From assembly GCF_000178155.2 (NCBI RefSeq), contig NZ_ADKM02000050.1:1-64000 (forward strand): a stretch of 64,000 nt of DNA. The letters are read 5' to 3'. The notes beneath the pieces are model-generated. The model made no database searches, was not told where the DNA came from, and saw only the letters and a program-made list of their open reading frames with translations. Below are positions 43,394-52,013 of this stretch, one piece after another. The position numbers were made by a program, and so were the translations under genes. Source of the DNA: Hominimerdicola alba 8. Its GTDB lineage: Bacteria; Bacillota; Clostridia; Oscillospirales; Ruminococcaceae. Each line of letters starts with the position of its first letter. The first letter of the stretch is position 1.

Positions 43394-44283
43394 TGCAGTT
43401 CGATGAATTTTTCTCAGTTGTAAGGGAAAGACTTGGCAGTGACAAGGGTGATGACAATTCAAAGAAAAAAACCGATATCCCCGCAGGACTGCTTTTCAAA
43501 TGCCCCCGCTGCCGCAGCGTGACTTTCATCGAAGAGTTCAACCAGAACGGCAAGGTTTGCCCCAACTGCAACTACCATTCACGTCTGACTGCCCGCGAAA
43601 GGCTGAAAATAACCGCTGATGACGGCAGTTTCCGTGAGTTTGACAGAAAGATGATATCAAAAAACCCCATCGATTTTCCAGGCTATGATGCTAAGCAGAA
43701 AGAACTGCGCGAGAAGACAGGTCTTAATGATGCGGTGCTGACAGGCAGGGCTAAGATACATCACGAAGATGTGGTGCTGATAGTCATGGACTCAAACTAC
43801 ATGATGGCATCTATGGGAAGCGTGGTGGGCGAACGCATCACCCGCGCCATCGAGTACGCCACCGAGAAAAAACTCCCTGTTGTGGCTTTCACTGCATCGG
43901 GCGGCGCACGTATGCAGGAGGGCATAGTGTCACTGATGCAGATGGCTAAGACATCGGGCGCTGTGGCAAGACATAACGAAGCGGGCGGACTGTACATATC
44001 TGTTATGACAGACCCCACCACAGGCGGCGTAACAGCCAGCTTTGCCTCGCTGGGCGACATAATAATCGCTGAGCCGAAAGTGCTTATAGGATTTGCAGGC
44101 AGGCGCGTCATAGAGGGCACTATAAAGCAGAAACTCCCCGATGATTTCCAGTCGGCAGAATTTATGCTTGAAAACGGCTTTGTGGATATGATAGTTGAAC
44201 GCAACAAGATGCGCCGTGTGCTGGCACACCTTATCAGACTCCACAGAACGCCTGAGATAAAGGAGGTCGAGAGCGATGAATGA
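43393..44283 (+). CDS. accD: Acetyl-CoA carboxylase carboxyltransferase subunit beta
   Basis: A 296-residue subunit with an N-terminal four-cysteine zinc ribbon (CPRC near 37 and CPNC near 56) followed by the carboxyltransferase crotonase fold (GARMQEGIVSLMQMAKT, TGGVTASFASLGD). Its ATG overlaps the accC stop. Confidence 0.96.
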   Translation: MQFDEFFSVVRERLGSDKGDDNSKKKTDIPAGLLFKCPRCRSVTFIEEFNQNGKVCPNCNYHSRLTARERLKITADDGSFREFDRKMISKNPIDFPGYDAKQKELREKTGLNDAVLTGRAKIHHEDVVLIVMDSNYMMASMGSVVGERITRAIEYATEKKLPVVAFTASGGARMQEGIVSLMQMAKTSGAVARHNEAGGLYISVMTDPTTGGVTASFASLGDIIIAEPKVLIGFAGRRVIEGTIKQKLPDDFQSAEFMLENGFVDMIVERNKMRRVLAHLIRLHRTPEIKEVESDE

Positions 44284-45133
44284 ACAGCTTTCTGCCAGCC
44301 GCAGGCTGGATATAATCAGACACAAGGGCAGACCCACCGCCCTCGACTACATACCGATGATATTTGACGAGTTCTTTGAACTTCACGGCGACAGGCTTTG
44401 CGGCGATGACAGGGCTATAATCGGCGGCGTGGCATCTTTTCACGGCACGCCCGTAACGGTCATCGCAGAGGTCAAGGGACGCGACCTTGAGGAAAATCAG
44501 CAGTGCAACTTCGGCATGCCCCACCCTGAGGGCTACCGCAAGGCACTGAGGCTCGCCAAGCAGGCTGAGAAGTTCCACAGACCAATCATCTGCCTTGTGG
44601 ATACTCCCGGTGCATATCCGGGCGTCGAGGCTGAAAAGCGTGGTCAGGGCGAAGCTATCGCCCGCAATATAATGGAATTCATGATGCTGAAAACACCTGT
44701 TATCTCCATTATATTAGGCGAAGGCGGTTCGGGCGGTGCGCTGGCACTGGCAGTCTGCGATGAACTTGCTATGCTGGAAAACTCGCTTTACTCGGTAATA
44801 TCGCCAAAGGGCTTTGCCAGCATTCTCTGGAAAGATGCTTCACGCGAGCGCGAAGCCTGCGATATAATGAAGATAACCGCCGAAGATCTGGTACGCTTAA
44901 AGGTCTGCGACCACGTTATACCAGAAGCAGACGGCGGTGCGCACAACGACCCTCAGCTGACTGCTGAGAACATTTCTGCATATATTTCAGAAAGTCTGCA
45001 AAATTTACAAAGAAAATTTCAAAAAGGGCTTGACGAAATGCTAAATAGTCGTTATAATAAGTTTAGAGTTGTCGGAGACTTTGATGAGTTTCCGCATTCT
45101 GATACACAGCCGTCAGATAATGCGGCTGAATGA
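44276..45133 (+). CDS. accA: Acetyl-CoA carboxylase carboxyltransferase subunit alpha
   Basis: A 285-residue subunit that forms the carboxyltransferase active site with AccD. It has RPTALDYIPMIFDEFFELHGDR-type N-terminus, DTPGAYPGVEAEKRGQGEAI and GEGGSGGALALAV. It overlaps accD by 8 nt. It is slightly shorter than E. coli AccA (about 319), as is common in Firmicutes. The C-terminus carries an extra acidic tail. Confidence 0.96.
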   Translation: MNEQLSASRRLDIIRHKGRPTALDYIPMIFDEFFELHGDRLCGDDRAIIGGVASFHGTPVTVIAEVKGRDLEENQQCNFGMPHPEGYRKALRLAKQAEKFHRPIICLVDTPGAYPGVEAEKRGQGEAIARNIMEFMMLKTPVISIILGEGGSGGALALAVCDELAMLENSLYSVISPKGFASILWKDASREREACDIMKITAEDLVRLKVCDHVIPEADGGAHNDPQLTAENISAYISESLQNLQRKFQKGLDEMLNSRYNKFRVVGDFDEFPHSDTQPSDNAAE

Positions 45134-45166
45134 ACCAGTTTGAGTATAGAATGGAGGGAAATGAAC

Positions 45167-45400
45167 ATGGTATTTGACAAGATTCGTGAGATCATTGTTG
45201 AGCAGCTCGACGTTGACGAGGACAAGGTAACTACAGACGCTTCTATCACCGAAGATCTGGGTGCTGACTCTCTGGACGTTGTTGATCTGGTCATGAGTAT
45301 CGAAGAGAGCTTTGATCTTGAAATTCCCGATGAAGAGGTTGAGAATATCAAGACTGTTGGCGACATCGTTAAGTTCATCGAGGCTAAGACCGAAGACTGA
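45167..45400 (+). CDS. acpP: Acyl carrier protein
   Basis: A 77-residue acidic four-helix protein. The phosphopantetheine is attached to Ser35 in [13 protein letters not shown]. The start is the ATG at 45167, 9 nt after GGAGG; an ATG at 45161 is too close to that site. As the last gene before a terminator it may be made in excess from its own internal promoter, but none was identified. Confidence 0.96.
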   Translation: MVFDKIREIIVEQLDVDEDKVTTDASITEDLGADSLDVVDLVMSIEESFDLEIPDEEVENIKTVGDIVKFIEAKTED

Positions 45401-45417
45401 TCAAAGTCGATTTACAA

Positions 45418-45441
45418 AAGTCCGCTTATGCGGGCTTTTTT
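45418..45441 (+). terminator. Terminator of the fatty-acid operon
   Basis: AAGTCCGC paired with GCGGGCTT (one G-U pair), 4-base loop and T6. Confidence 0.9.
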
Positions 45442-45447
45442 CTTTTG

Positions 45448-45490
45448 GTCAAAAAAAGTGCGCAGACATTATTTTTCGTCTGCGCACTTT
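45448..45490 (-). terminator. Terminator of the GH95-GH26 operon
   Basis: A 13 bp perfect stem (AAAGTGCGCAGAC) with a 10-base loop, followed by T7 on the minus strand. It lies just after the GH26 stop. Confidence 0.92.
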
Positions 45491-45494
45491 ATGT

Positions 45495-47222
45495 TTATTC
45501 AGCCTTGCTTTCGTCTTTTTTTTCTGCCGCCGCCTTTTCCTCAGCTTTTTTGACCTCTTCCGCCATAGTCATGAAGTCGGGCAGTTTATCCATAGTCACT
45601 GTAAGGTCGTTGTTGTACATGGTGATGATATCCTGCGCATCGTTGTATGCCTGCGAAAGTTCGCCGTCCTCACCCACGATGTAGCTTCCGCCCCACTGAC
45701 CGATGTACGACCACATAGCGTGCTCGTCAGCCATGTTCTGTATCAGCGGCATGCTGTCACACTCGCTCATGGCGATGGGCTTGCCGCCCGCAATGCTCTG
45801 CATAAACAGCAGTGTGCTCACCTGACCGCCCTTGCCGCCGCCGTACACATCAGCCGACAACACATCACAGTACTCGCCGCCCACGAACCAGTTGGAATTC
45901 TGTGCCGACCACACCCATATCAGGTTGTGCAGACCGTGATACTCGGTCATGCGCTTGTACATGGTCTTCCAGAGCCATATGTAGGCATCAGCATCTTTGC
46001 CCCACCAGTACAGCCCGTTGGAAGCCTCCTGCAAGGGTCGCCAAAGCACAGGCACTCCCTCGTCCCTGAGTTTCTCCAACTCGGCAGATACCTTATCTAT
46101 GTCGCTCATAAGCTGTAAGCATTCGACTGTTATGCCGCCGCTCTCAGCCATGTTCTCCAGCGTGTCGATGTCCAGCATCGCCACATCTTCTTTGGTGACA
46201 GCCTTTGTTATATCGAAATCAGAGTTCTCGGCATAAACGCTCTCACTGTCATCAGGCTTGTTGGGCGAAGTCCAGTTCCACATATAACCTATCACAGCAC
46301 CGCTCTCAGACCTGCTCAGCGCTTCGTTTACCTCAGCCTGTGCCTGTTCGGTATGCTCTCCGCCAGTAACATACATCATGTCGCCCAGCCTTATGGCGGG
46401 GTACTTGCCTGTGTTCTTGTAGATAAGTTCGCTTTCGTAGCTTGTGCCTATAGTGTCGTTCTGCGCAAGAAGTATCTTACTGCCGAAGCTGTCACAGAGG
46501 TACTTGTACAGCGCCTTTGCATTGTACTCCGCTTTCCTGTCGGAGAGCGTGCCGCCCGCCGCCGTCAGTTTCAGCTTGCTTATCTCGTCGCTTGCCGCCA
46601 CCTGTATGCGGTCGATATCCACATTGCCGCTGACAGGTATGAAAGACAGCTTGTTCTCGCCCTTCTTCAGCTTTATGTTGCGGAAAGTCCGCCCCTCGAA
46701 CTTCTCGGTCTTTCCCACCTCGAATTCGCTTATCTTACTGCCGTTCAGACTGAGTCCGCCCTCTGCTGTGTCATCAGCCGCGACTGTCAGTATGATATTG
46801 TAGTACTGTTCGGCAGGCACCTCAAAACTCACCGACCAGTCTTCTTCACTGCCGATGCCGCTGACATAGCCATCGCCCTGATATCCCTTGCGTTCCTTTG
46901 ATATCGCCGCACTGCCGCCGACAGTCCCGCTCTCAGCCTGATATATCTCGTCAAACTTCTCATATTTCAGATCGGCAGGCTTTATCTTGACTTCGCTGAA
47001 AGTCTTGACCTCTTCTTCTGTTTCCTCTGCCACAGGCACAGGTGTTTCCGCCTCTTCCTCATCGGTGAGTGCGTCTTCCTCATTCGTCACGATATCTTCG
47101 TCAGCCGTAAGCACACCCAGATCCGCCGAAACTTCGGCGTTATCCTGTATCTCACTGCCGCACCCCGCGAGCATAGCCGCAAGCACAGCCGCAACAACAG
47201 CAGATATAAACCTAATTTTCAT
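45495..47222 (-). CDS. GH26 family lipoprotein, probable beta-mannanase, with CBM35-like module
   Basis: A 575-residue lipoprotein (lipobox LAGC, Cys21). An acidic linker (about 25-80) is followed by a CBM35-like beta-sandwich (about 88-210) and a GH26 catalytic domain (about 225-540). The acid/base is Glu399 in WRPLQEASNGLYWWG and the nucleophile Glu487 in PIAMSECDS. Most GH26 enzymes have RPxHE at the first site; here the histidine is replaced by Gln, so activity or specificity may differ. It should cut beta-mannans at the cell surface and feed the GH130 phosphorylase at 26.2 kb (inference). Confidence 0.88.
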   Translation of the reverse strand: MKIRFISAVVAAVLAAMLAGCGSEIQDNAEVSADLGVLTADEDIVTNEEDALTDEEEAETPVPVAEETEEEVKTFSEVKIKPADLKYEKFDEIYQAESGTVGGSAAISKERKGYQGDGYVSGIGSEEDWSVSFEVPAEQYYNIILTVAADDTAEGGLSLNGSKISEFEVGKTEKFEGRTFRNIKLKKGENKLSFIPVSGNVDIDRIQVAASDEISKLKLTAAGGTLSDRKAEYNAKALYKYLCDSFGSKILLAQNDTIGTSYESELIYKNTGKYPAIRLGDMMYVTGGEHTEQAQAEVNEALSRSESGAVIGYMWNWTSPNKPDDSESVYAENSDFDITKAVTKEDVAMLDIDTLENMAESGGITVECLQLMSDIDKVSAELEKLRDEGVPVLWRPLQEASNGLYWWGKDADAYIWLWKTMYKRMTEYHGLHNLIWVWSAQNSNWFVGGEYCDVLSADVYGGGKGGQVSTLLFMQSIAGGKPIAMSECDSMPLIQNMADEHAMWSYIGQWGGSYIVGEDGELSQAYNDAQDIITMYNNDLTVTMDKLPDFMTMAEEVKKAEEKAAAEKKDESKAE

Positions 47223-47268
47223 TTTACCTTTTACTATCCTCTCTTCACCATCTTACACAAATACCCGC

Positions 47269-47475
47269 TCAGTCTTTCCGAGCCTTTCTCAGCTTAAACA
47301 GCCTGACTGTCGTGTATGCCGCCGCAGGCACACCCACAGCAAAGACCGCCGCACACACCGCTTTAACGATGACAGGCAGTTCCACCGATGCCAGATCGCA
47401 CACATTTATTGTCAGCGCCGCAATACTTATGACCAGCAGACTGATGCTCCATATCTTTCTTGGTTTTTCTTCCAT
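47269..47475 (-). CDS. Small two-helix membrane protein
   Basis: A 68-residue protein with two predicted membrane helices (about 9-29 and 36-57), a short charged N-terminus and a basic C-terminus (RLFKLRKARKD). GAGGAG precedes the ATG. It lies between the GH95 and GH26 genes on the same strand and is probably cotranscribed. Function unknown. Confidence 0.65.
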   Translation of the reverse strand: MEEKPRKIWSISLLVISIAALTINVCDLASVELPVIVKAVCAAVFAVGVPAAAYTTVRLFKLRKARKD

Positions 47476-47494
47476 AATGTCATCTCCTCTGTAT

Positions 47495-49780
47495 TTATGC
47501 GAAAACTATCTCCGCGCTTTCGCCTGCGTTCATATTAAGTTCGATGCAGTCACCTGATGTTACATACTCTGCCGATGCGTTCTTTATCTCACAGCCGTCA
47601 GGGATCACCAGCCTGCACTTTTCGCCTTTAAGGGACTTTATAACACACTTCACAGGCTTGCCGTCAGCCCAGTCACAGTCTACCGCAAAGCCGCCGCGCG
47701 CTCTCAGCCCTCTGAAATGACCGTTCTTCCAGTCGGGGCTTGCCGCAGGCAGAAGTTCTATCTCACCGCACTCACTCTGCAAAAGGCTTTCCGCTATACC
47801 TGCCGCCGCGCCGAAATTTCCGTCTATCTGGAACGGCGGGTGCATATCGAACAGATTGTCAGATGTTGAATTTTCCAGCAATGCCGCGATGTTCTCCTTT
47901 ACCTTGACACCGTCATGCAGACGCGCCCAGTGGTTTATTATCCACGCCCTCGACCAGCCTGTGTGACCGCCGCCGTGTGCCAGCCTGCGCTCTATGGTCG
48001 CCCGCGCCGCCGCCGCCAGTTCGGGGGTCTTCCTGTATGATATTATATCGGCAGGGTATAGTGCGAACAGCTGGCTTATATGCCTGTGACCCGGTTCAGC
48101 TTCGTCATAGTCTTCAGCCCACTCCATTATCTGCCCGTACTTGCCTATCTGCGGTTTCGGGAGTTTTTCACGCATACCTTTCAGCTTCTCTCTGTAATCG
48201 GCATCTATGCCCAGCACCTCGCCCGCTTCTATCACCGCTGTGAACAGTTCGTATATTATCTGGCTGTCCATAGAGGGTCCCATGCAGACCGAACCTTTCG
48301 CGCCGCTCGCCGTGATATAGGTGTTCTCAGGCGATACAGACGGGCAGGTCACCAGCTGACCCTTGCCGTTGTCGATTAGGAAATCCACAAAGAACAGCGA
48401 TGCTTCTTTCAGCGTATCGTACTTCTCTGCAAGGAACTCTCTGTCGCGGCTGTACAGCCAGTGTTCCCATATGTGTGTGCAAAGCCATGCCGCGCCTGTC
48501 ACCCACTGTGTACCGGGCATCCACAAGTCCTGCGGCGCAGTATCGCCCCAGATGTCTGTATTGTGGTGGCAGACAAATCCGCCGCACCCATACATCTCCC
48601 TTGCTGTTGCCCGTCCGTTGGGGCGCATTCTCTCTATATGGTCGAACAGCGGCATATGCAGGTCGCCCATATCAGCAACTTCCGCAAGCCAGTAGTTCAT
48701 CTCGGTATTTATATTAACGGTGAATCGGCAGCCCCATGCAGGCCACATATCCTTGTTCCAGATGCCCTGCAAATTCAGCGGGAGCGTACCCTCGCGGCTT
48801 CCCGATATCATCAGGTATCTGCCAAAGTCGAAATACAGGCTGACCAGCCCGTTGTCAACGCCGCCCTCTTTCACCAGCTTCAATCTCTCATCAGTGGGCA
48901 GGCTGTCATTCCCGCCCTCATCAAAAACTATCTCCGTCCTGTCAAAATAACTTCGGTAGTCCTCGATATGCTCTTTCAGCAGTTCTTCAAAATCTTTCTC
49001 TGCCGCTGTGATAACATCCAGTTCGGCAGATTTTTTATAGTCGCTGACACGGTAGCTTGTCTGTACACCGATGAGTATGGTCACGCTGTCGCAGTCCTCA
49101 GTGACGATGCTGCTGCCCCATCGGTGTACGCTGCCGCCCACACCGATGACCCGCAGATACGCCGCGAAATTTATGCCGTCCTCGCCGCCGCAGCCGCCGT
49201 AGTAGAGTATGTCTGTATCGTTCATGGGGCTGTTGTCATCAAAATAATCGTCCCGTCCGTCAAGGGTCAGCTTAAGCGAGATGCTTGCCGACTTGTCTGC
49301 TGTGATGTTTATCGCCATCACCTGTGCAGGCTCGGAACATATCACCCGCCTTACGTAATTCACGCCTTTTATGGAATATTCCGCAGTGCAGACAGCATTT
49401 TCAAGGTCAAGGCTCCTGCACTTGTATTCGCATTCGCTCTCAAGGTGGTGCTGTATCACAAGGTCACCCAGAGGCATGTAGTGCCGCTGATTTACAGGCG
49501 TGCCGCAGAAAGCCTCCAGCACTATCTTTTCGGCTTCGGCTATCTTCTCTTCTTTAAGCAGCTGCCTTACCTTTTCAAGGTTCTCCCTCGCTGACGGATT
49601 GTTTCTCTTACGCTGTCCGCCCGAAAATATCGAATCCTCATTCAGCTGTATCTTCTCATAAAGCGGCTGACCGAAGCACATGCCGCCTATCCTGCCGTTA
49701 CCCACAGGCAGAGCAACGTTCCAGTCCTCCGCAGGGGCTTTGAACCATATTTTTCTGTTTCTCATCATAAGCACCGCCAT
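47495..49780 (-). CDS. GH95 family alpha-L-fucosidase (or galactosidase)
   Basis: A 761-residue cytoplasmic glycosidase of family GH95. The N-terminal beta domain has ALPVGNGRIGGMCFG and KIQLNEDSIFSGG. The (alpha/alpha)6 barrel has LPLNLQGIWN, NINTEMNYWLAEVADM and FQIDGNFGAAAGIAE, including the catalytic-site Asn/Asp region. GH95 enzymes remove alpha-1,2-fucose or L-galactose from glycans such as xyloglucan or mucin. An open frame continues 28 codons upstream, but that part lies in a mobile element; ATG 49780 or ATG 49768 is the likely start. No signal peptide is evident. First gene of the GH95-small protein-GH26 operon. Confidence 0.9.
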   Translation of the reverse strand: MAVLMMRNRKIWFKAPAEDWNVALPVGNGRIGGMCFGQPLYEKIQLNEDSIFSGGQRKRNNPSARENLEKVRQLLKEEKIAEAEKIVLEAFCGTPVNQRHYMPLGDLVIQHHLESECEYKCRSLDLENAVCTAEYSIKGVNYVRRVICSEPAQVMAINITADKSASISLKLTLDGRDDYFDDNSPMNDTDILYYGGCGGEDGINFAAYLRVIGVGGSVHRWGSSIVTEDCDSVTILIGVQTSYRVSDYKKSAELDVITAAEKDFEELLKEHIEDYRSYFDRTEIVFDEGGNDSLPTDERLKLVKEGGVDNGLVSLYFDFGRYLMISGSREGTLPLNLQGIWNKDMWPAWGCRFTVNINTEMNYWLAEVADMGDLHMPLFDHIERMRPNGRATAREMYGCGGFVCHHNTDIWGDTAPQDLWMPGTQWVTGAAWLCTHIWEHWLYSRDREFLAEKYDTLKEASLFFVDFLIDNGKGQLVTCPSVSPENTYITASGAKGSVCMGPSMDSQIIYELFTAVIEAGEVLGIDADYREKLKGMREKLPKPQIGKYGQIMEWAEDYDEAEPGHRHISQLFALYPADIISYRKTPELAAAARATIERRLAHGGGHTGWSRAWIINHWARLHDGVKVKENIAALLENSTSDNLFDMHPPFQIDGNFGAAAGIAESLLQSECGEIELLPAASPDWKNGHFRGLRARGGFAVDCDWADGKPVKCVIKSLKGEKCRLVIPDGCEIKNASAEYVTSGDCIELNMNAGESAEIVFA

Positions 49781-49792
49781 TCTCACACAAAC

Positions 49793-49856
49793 TCCCAATT
49801 TTGATATGTATTGCTGATGATACAAAATTGGGGAACAATACACAACCAAATTGGGA
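49793..49856. mobile_element. Miniature inverted-repeat element, family 2, short form
   Basis: A 64 bp copy matching the element at 19515-19611 but lacking its central GC palindrome. Ends are CCCAATTTTGATATGTATTG and CAATACACAACCAAATTGGG. The flanks TCACACAAAC and TTACACAAAA match at 8 of 10 positions, a decayed target duplication. It lies just before the GH95 start codon, so it separates that gene from its older promoter region. Confidence 0.8.
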
Positions 49857-49970
49857 TTACACAAAAAGACATATATATCTTATTATAGCATACTCGTTCT
49901 CAAAAATCAACCAAAAATAGACAAACTACTCGAAAATCAATTTTTGCATGCCGCAAAAGTAAACACATGC

Positions 49971-50003
49971 AAAAAAACACCCGTCGGAGTTTCCCCCGAC
50001 GGG
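49971..50003 (-). terminator. Leftward terminator
   Basis: CCCGTCGG paired with CCGACGGG and, on the minus strand, T7 after the stem. The nearest upstream gene on this strand ends 270 bp away. Confidence 0.88.
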
Positions 50004-50276
50004 CGTGCCGCTTATGACCGAGCTTCTGCGGCAGCAGCTTTTCTGCCTGACCTGCGCTAAATTACTTATAAGAAAGTATCCGTTTACATACACAGACCTT
50101 GTACCTTTACATATAACGACAAAAAATAACTGTCAGCATCCTAGATCCTCATATCATTGAACCCGAACCTATTCAAAACTGAACCTGTTAAAAATCTCAA
50201 AATGCAGGAGGCAGCGGAAAATCTTTTCAGCAGCGCCCGACAGGTTCCCGACCGCCTGAGCACTGCTTATTCACTT

Positions 50277-50780
50277 TTACAACTCGACTTCCAGAGTCAC
50301 AGTGCTGTTGACAAGATCGAGGGCTGTCTGCAACCTCGCAAGTTCTTCACCTGTTTTTGCATAGTCAGCCTTAGCCTGCTCAACATCATAGTTGGCGTAA
50401 GTGTAGTCGATTATATTGCTGTAACTGCCTGAAGTACAGCGGCGCTTTGGCAGGACGTTCATCATGCCGTACAGCTTATTGCGCTTTGCACCCAGCTGAG
50501 GTATGTACACCAGCGCCTGGTCGATGGTCATACCGAAACCGGGTATCTCAGTGACAGTATTGAACACGTTTATGGCATGTTTCAGCTTGCGTATCTTCGC
50601 ATCTATCTCGTCCAGCGCGTCACGAGTTTCTTCGTAGCTGTAATCGGGGCGCAGTTCTTCTATATCCTCGCCCACTGCGGCATTGAATTCTTTGGAGTTT
50701 CTCTCCTTGTTGGCTATGGTGTTGAACTCTTCGTTGAACTGTCTTAACAGCTTTGCAGCCTCTGCCGATGTGATCTTCAT
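50277..50780 (-). CDS. Coiled-coil protein of unknown function
   Basis: A 167-residue, mainly helical cytoplasmic protein. Helical heptad-like stretches at about 8-45, 55-75 and 130-158 flank a central segment (TVTEIPGFGMTIDQALVYIPQLGAKR-like, about 80-105) followed by a Tyr/Ser-rich loop. The layout resembles the small DIP1984/septicolysin-type family, but I am not certain. GAAAGGAG precedes the ATG. It has its own promoter. Confidence 0.6.
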   Translation of the reverse strand: MKITSAEAAKLLRQFNEEFNTIANKERNSKEFNAAVGEDIEELRPDYSYEETRDALDEIDAKIRKLKHAINVFNTVTEIPGFGMTIDQALVYIPQLGAKRNKLYGMMNVLPKRRCTSGSYSNIIDYTYANYDVEQAKADYAKTGEELARLQTALDLVNSTVTLEVEL

Positions 50781-50823
50781 TTAACATCTCTCCTTTCAAA
50801 CTTTCGTCCCTTGCGATGTTTAA

Positions 50824-50852
50824 AGTATATCACAACCGACCGCATTTTTCAA
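50824..50852 (-). promoter_or_regulatory. Promoter of the coiled-coil protein gene
   Basis: TTGAAA and TATACT with a 17 bp spacer on the minus strand. Confidence 0.82.
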
Positions 50853-50941
50853 CTAATTTTTTCTGCGAACCACAGAAAGCATCTTTAAGGAAATGCAGAG
50901 GTCAGCACAGTCATTACGTTGGCAGATCATGGCGTTAAATG

Positions 50942-50970
50942 ATTCTTCACCGCCTGCGGCGGGGAAGAAT
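50942..50970. repeat. Stand-alone GC palindrome
   Basis: ATTCTTCACCGCC, TGC, GGCGGGGAAGAAT: a 13 bp stem with one mismatch, similar to the palindromes inside the mobile elements. AATACACAA follows it, as in the family 2 elements. Confidence 0.65.
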
Positions 50971-51007
50971 ACACAAAAATACCGCTTCTGCAAATCTCAT
51001 TTTCTGC

Positions 51008-51041
51008 AAAAAAATTCGGGCAGCAGTCACCTGCCGCCCGA
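51008..51041 (-). terminator. Terminator of the MIF-like gene cluster
   Basis: TCGGGCAGC paired with GCCGCCCGA (one mismatch), and T7 on the minus strand. Confidence 0.85.
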
Positions 51042-51055
51042 CTGATATTACCTTA

Positions 51056-51397
51056 TCAGAAATTTGCACCGTTCCAGCCCCAGTCAGCTGTTTCGGCATA
51101 GCTGACATATATCCTCGATGGGCTGATACCCAGTTCGTCGCCCAGTATCTCGGATATCTTGCCTGTCAGCTTGTTCTTTGCAGACCTGTCAGCGCTTCCG
51201 TAGATGCTCACCTGCACCATAGCGGCAGGATCGGCAGTACCCTTGAAATACAGCTTGAATTCAGGCTCGATGCCCACCATCAGCCAGCTTTCGGACTTAC
51301 CCGGTATGGCAGTTATTGCCTGTCCCATAGCGGTCTTGATGACCTCTTCCTCAGCGGAAGTAACTGCAACATTTGTCTTGATGTCAATGAATGGCAT
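51056..51397 (-). CDS. MIF/phenylpyruvate tautomerase family protein
   Basis: A 113-residue protein of the macrophage migration inhibitory factor/tautomerase fold. The catalytic Pro2 is directly after Met1 (MPFIDIKTNV), and the segments SWLMVGIEPEF and ISPSRIYVSYAETADWGWNG match the family. MIF-type enzymes form trimers and tautomerise keto-enol substrates. The physiological substrate in bacteria is generally unclear. Probably cotranscribed with the nitroreductase gene upstream. Confidence 0.87.
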   Translation of the reverse strand: MPFIDIKTNVAVTSAEEEVIKTAMGQAITAIPGKSESWLMVGIEPEFKLYFKGTADPAAMVQVSIYGSADRSAKNKLTGKISEILGDELGISPSRIYVSYAETADWGWNGANF

Positions 51398-51444
51398 GAT
51401 CTATTCCTCCTTTATAATGACCCTCAGCGGGGTATTTTCGTCTG

Positions 51445-51972
51445 TTATCTTATGTAGTAAACGTAATTTTCCTTGCGGGGCTTGTCGGCGGGGTAGTCGC
51501 CCTTGATGTGACCTATAACGCAGTGACCGATGCCCTCATAGTCGCCCTCTATGCCCAGTTCTTTGAGGATAGCTTTGCACTCATCGGTTTCAAACTCCTC
51601 TTTTGCGCGGTGTATCCAACAGCTTCCCAATCCCTGGTCGTGGGCGGCAAGCATCAGGTTGCCCATGACAAGGCTTCCGTCATAAATGTACGTGGGAGCG
51701 CTCTTGTCTGCCAGAACTATCAGCACTGCGGGTGCGCCGTAAAACGGGTCAAAACTTTCGTCCTTGCCCATGAACTTTGCATTCATAACAGCCAGCTTAT
51801 CCCTAAGCGCCTTGTTGGTAACGGCGATGATTATGGGCGACTGCCTGTTCATGCCTGTGGCGGCGTATGTACCCGCCTTGACTATCTCGGCTATCTGCTC
51901 ATCAGTGGGCATCTCATCGGTGAAAGCCCTCACGCTTCGTCTTGTTACCATGTTTTCGATAACTTTGCTCAT
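51445..51972 (-). CDS. Nitroreductase family protein
   Basis: A 175-residue FMN-dependent oxidoreductase. The N-terminal RRSVRAFTDEMPT binds FMN phosphate, and the GNLMLAAHDQGLGSCWI segment lines the flavin. It is short compared with NfsB (about 217), as in the clostridial short nitroreductases. The natural substrate is unknown. AAAAGGAGG precedes the ATG. Confidence 0.87.
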   Translation of the reverse strand: MSKVIENMVTRRSVRAFTDEMPTDEQIAEIVKAGTYAATGMNRQSPIIIAVTNKALRDKLAVMNAKFMGKDESFDPFYGAPAVLIVLADKSAPTYIYDGSLVMGNLMLAAHDQGLGSCWIHRAKEEFETDECKAILKELGIEGDYEGIGHCVIGHIKGDYPADKPRKENYVYYIR

Positions 51973-52013
51973 TATAAGTCCTCCTTTTTATCCCCGAAAT
52001 ATCGGGGGCTTTT

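Larger units (their letters stand above)
49781..50276. other. Non-coding region with mobile element and terminator
   Basis: About 500 bp. It holds a family 2 element (49793-49856), a leftward terminator (49971-50003), and about 270 bp between that terminator and the stop of the gene at 50277. The last stretch contains complementary blocks (for example CAGTGCTC with GGGCGCTG at about 50223-50270, read leftward). It may be a long 3' leader end of the 50277 gene or a separate small RNA. Confidence 0.5.

Noticed and set aside
48461-49594. Long open frame (377 codons) on the plus strand opposite GH95
   Set aside because: The opposite strand encodes a full GH95 enzyme with all motifs; this frame matches no family and has no plausible ribosome site.
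49781-49864. Extended N-terminus of the GH95 protein
   Set aside because: These 28 codons lie in the mobile element and its flank, and known GH95 proteins begin close to the RNRKIWFKAPAEDW segment.
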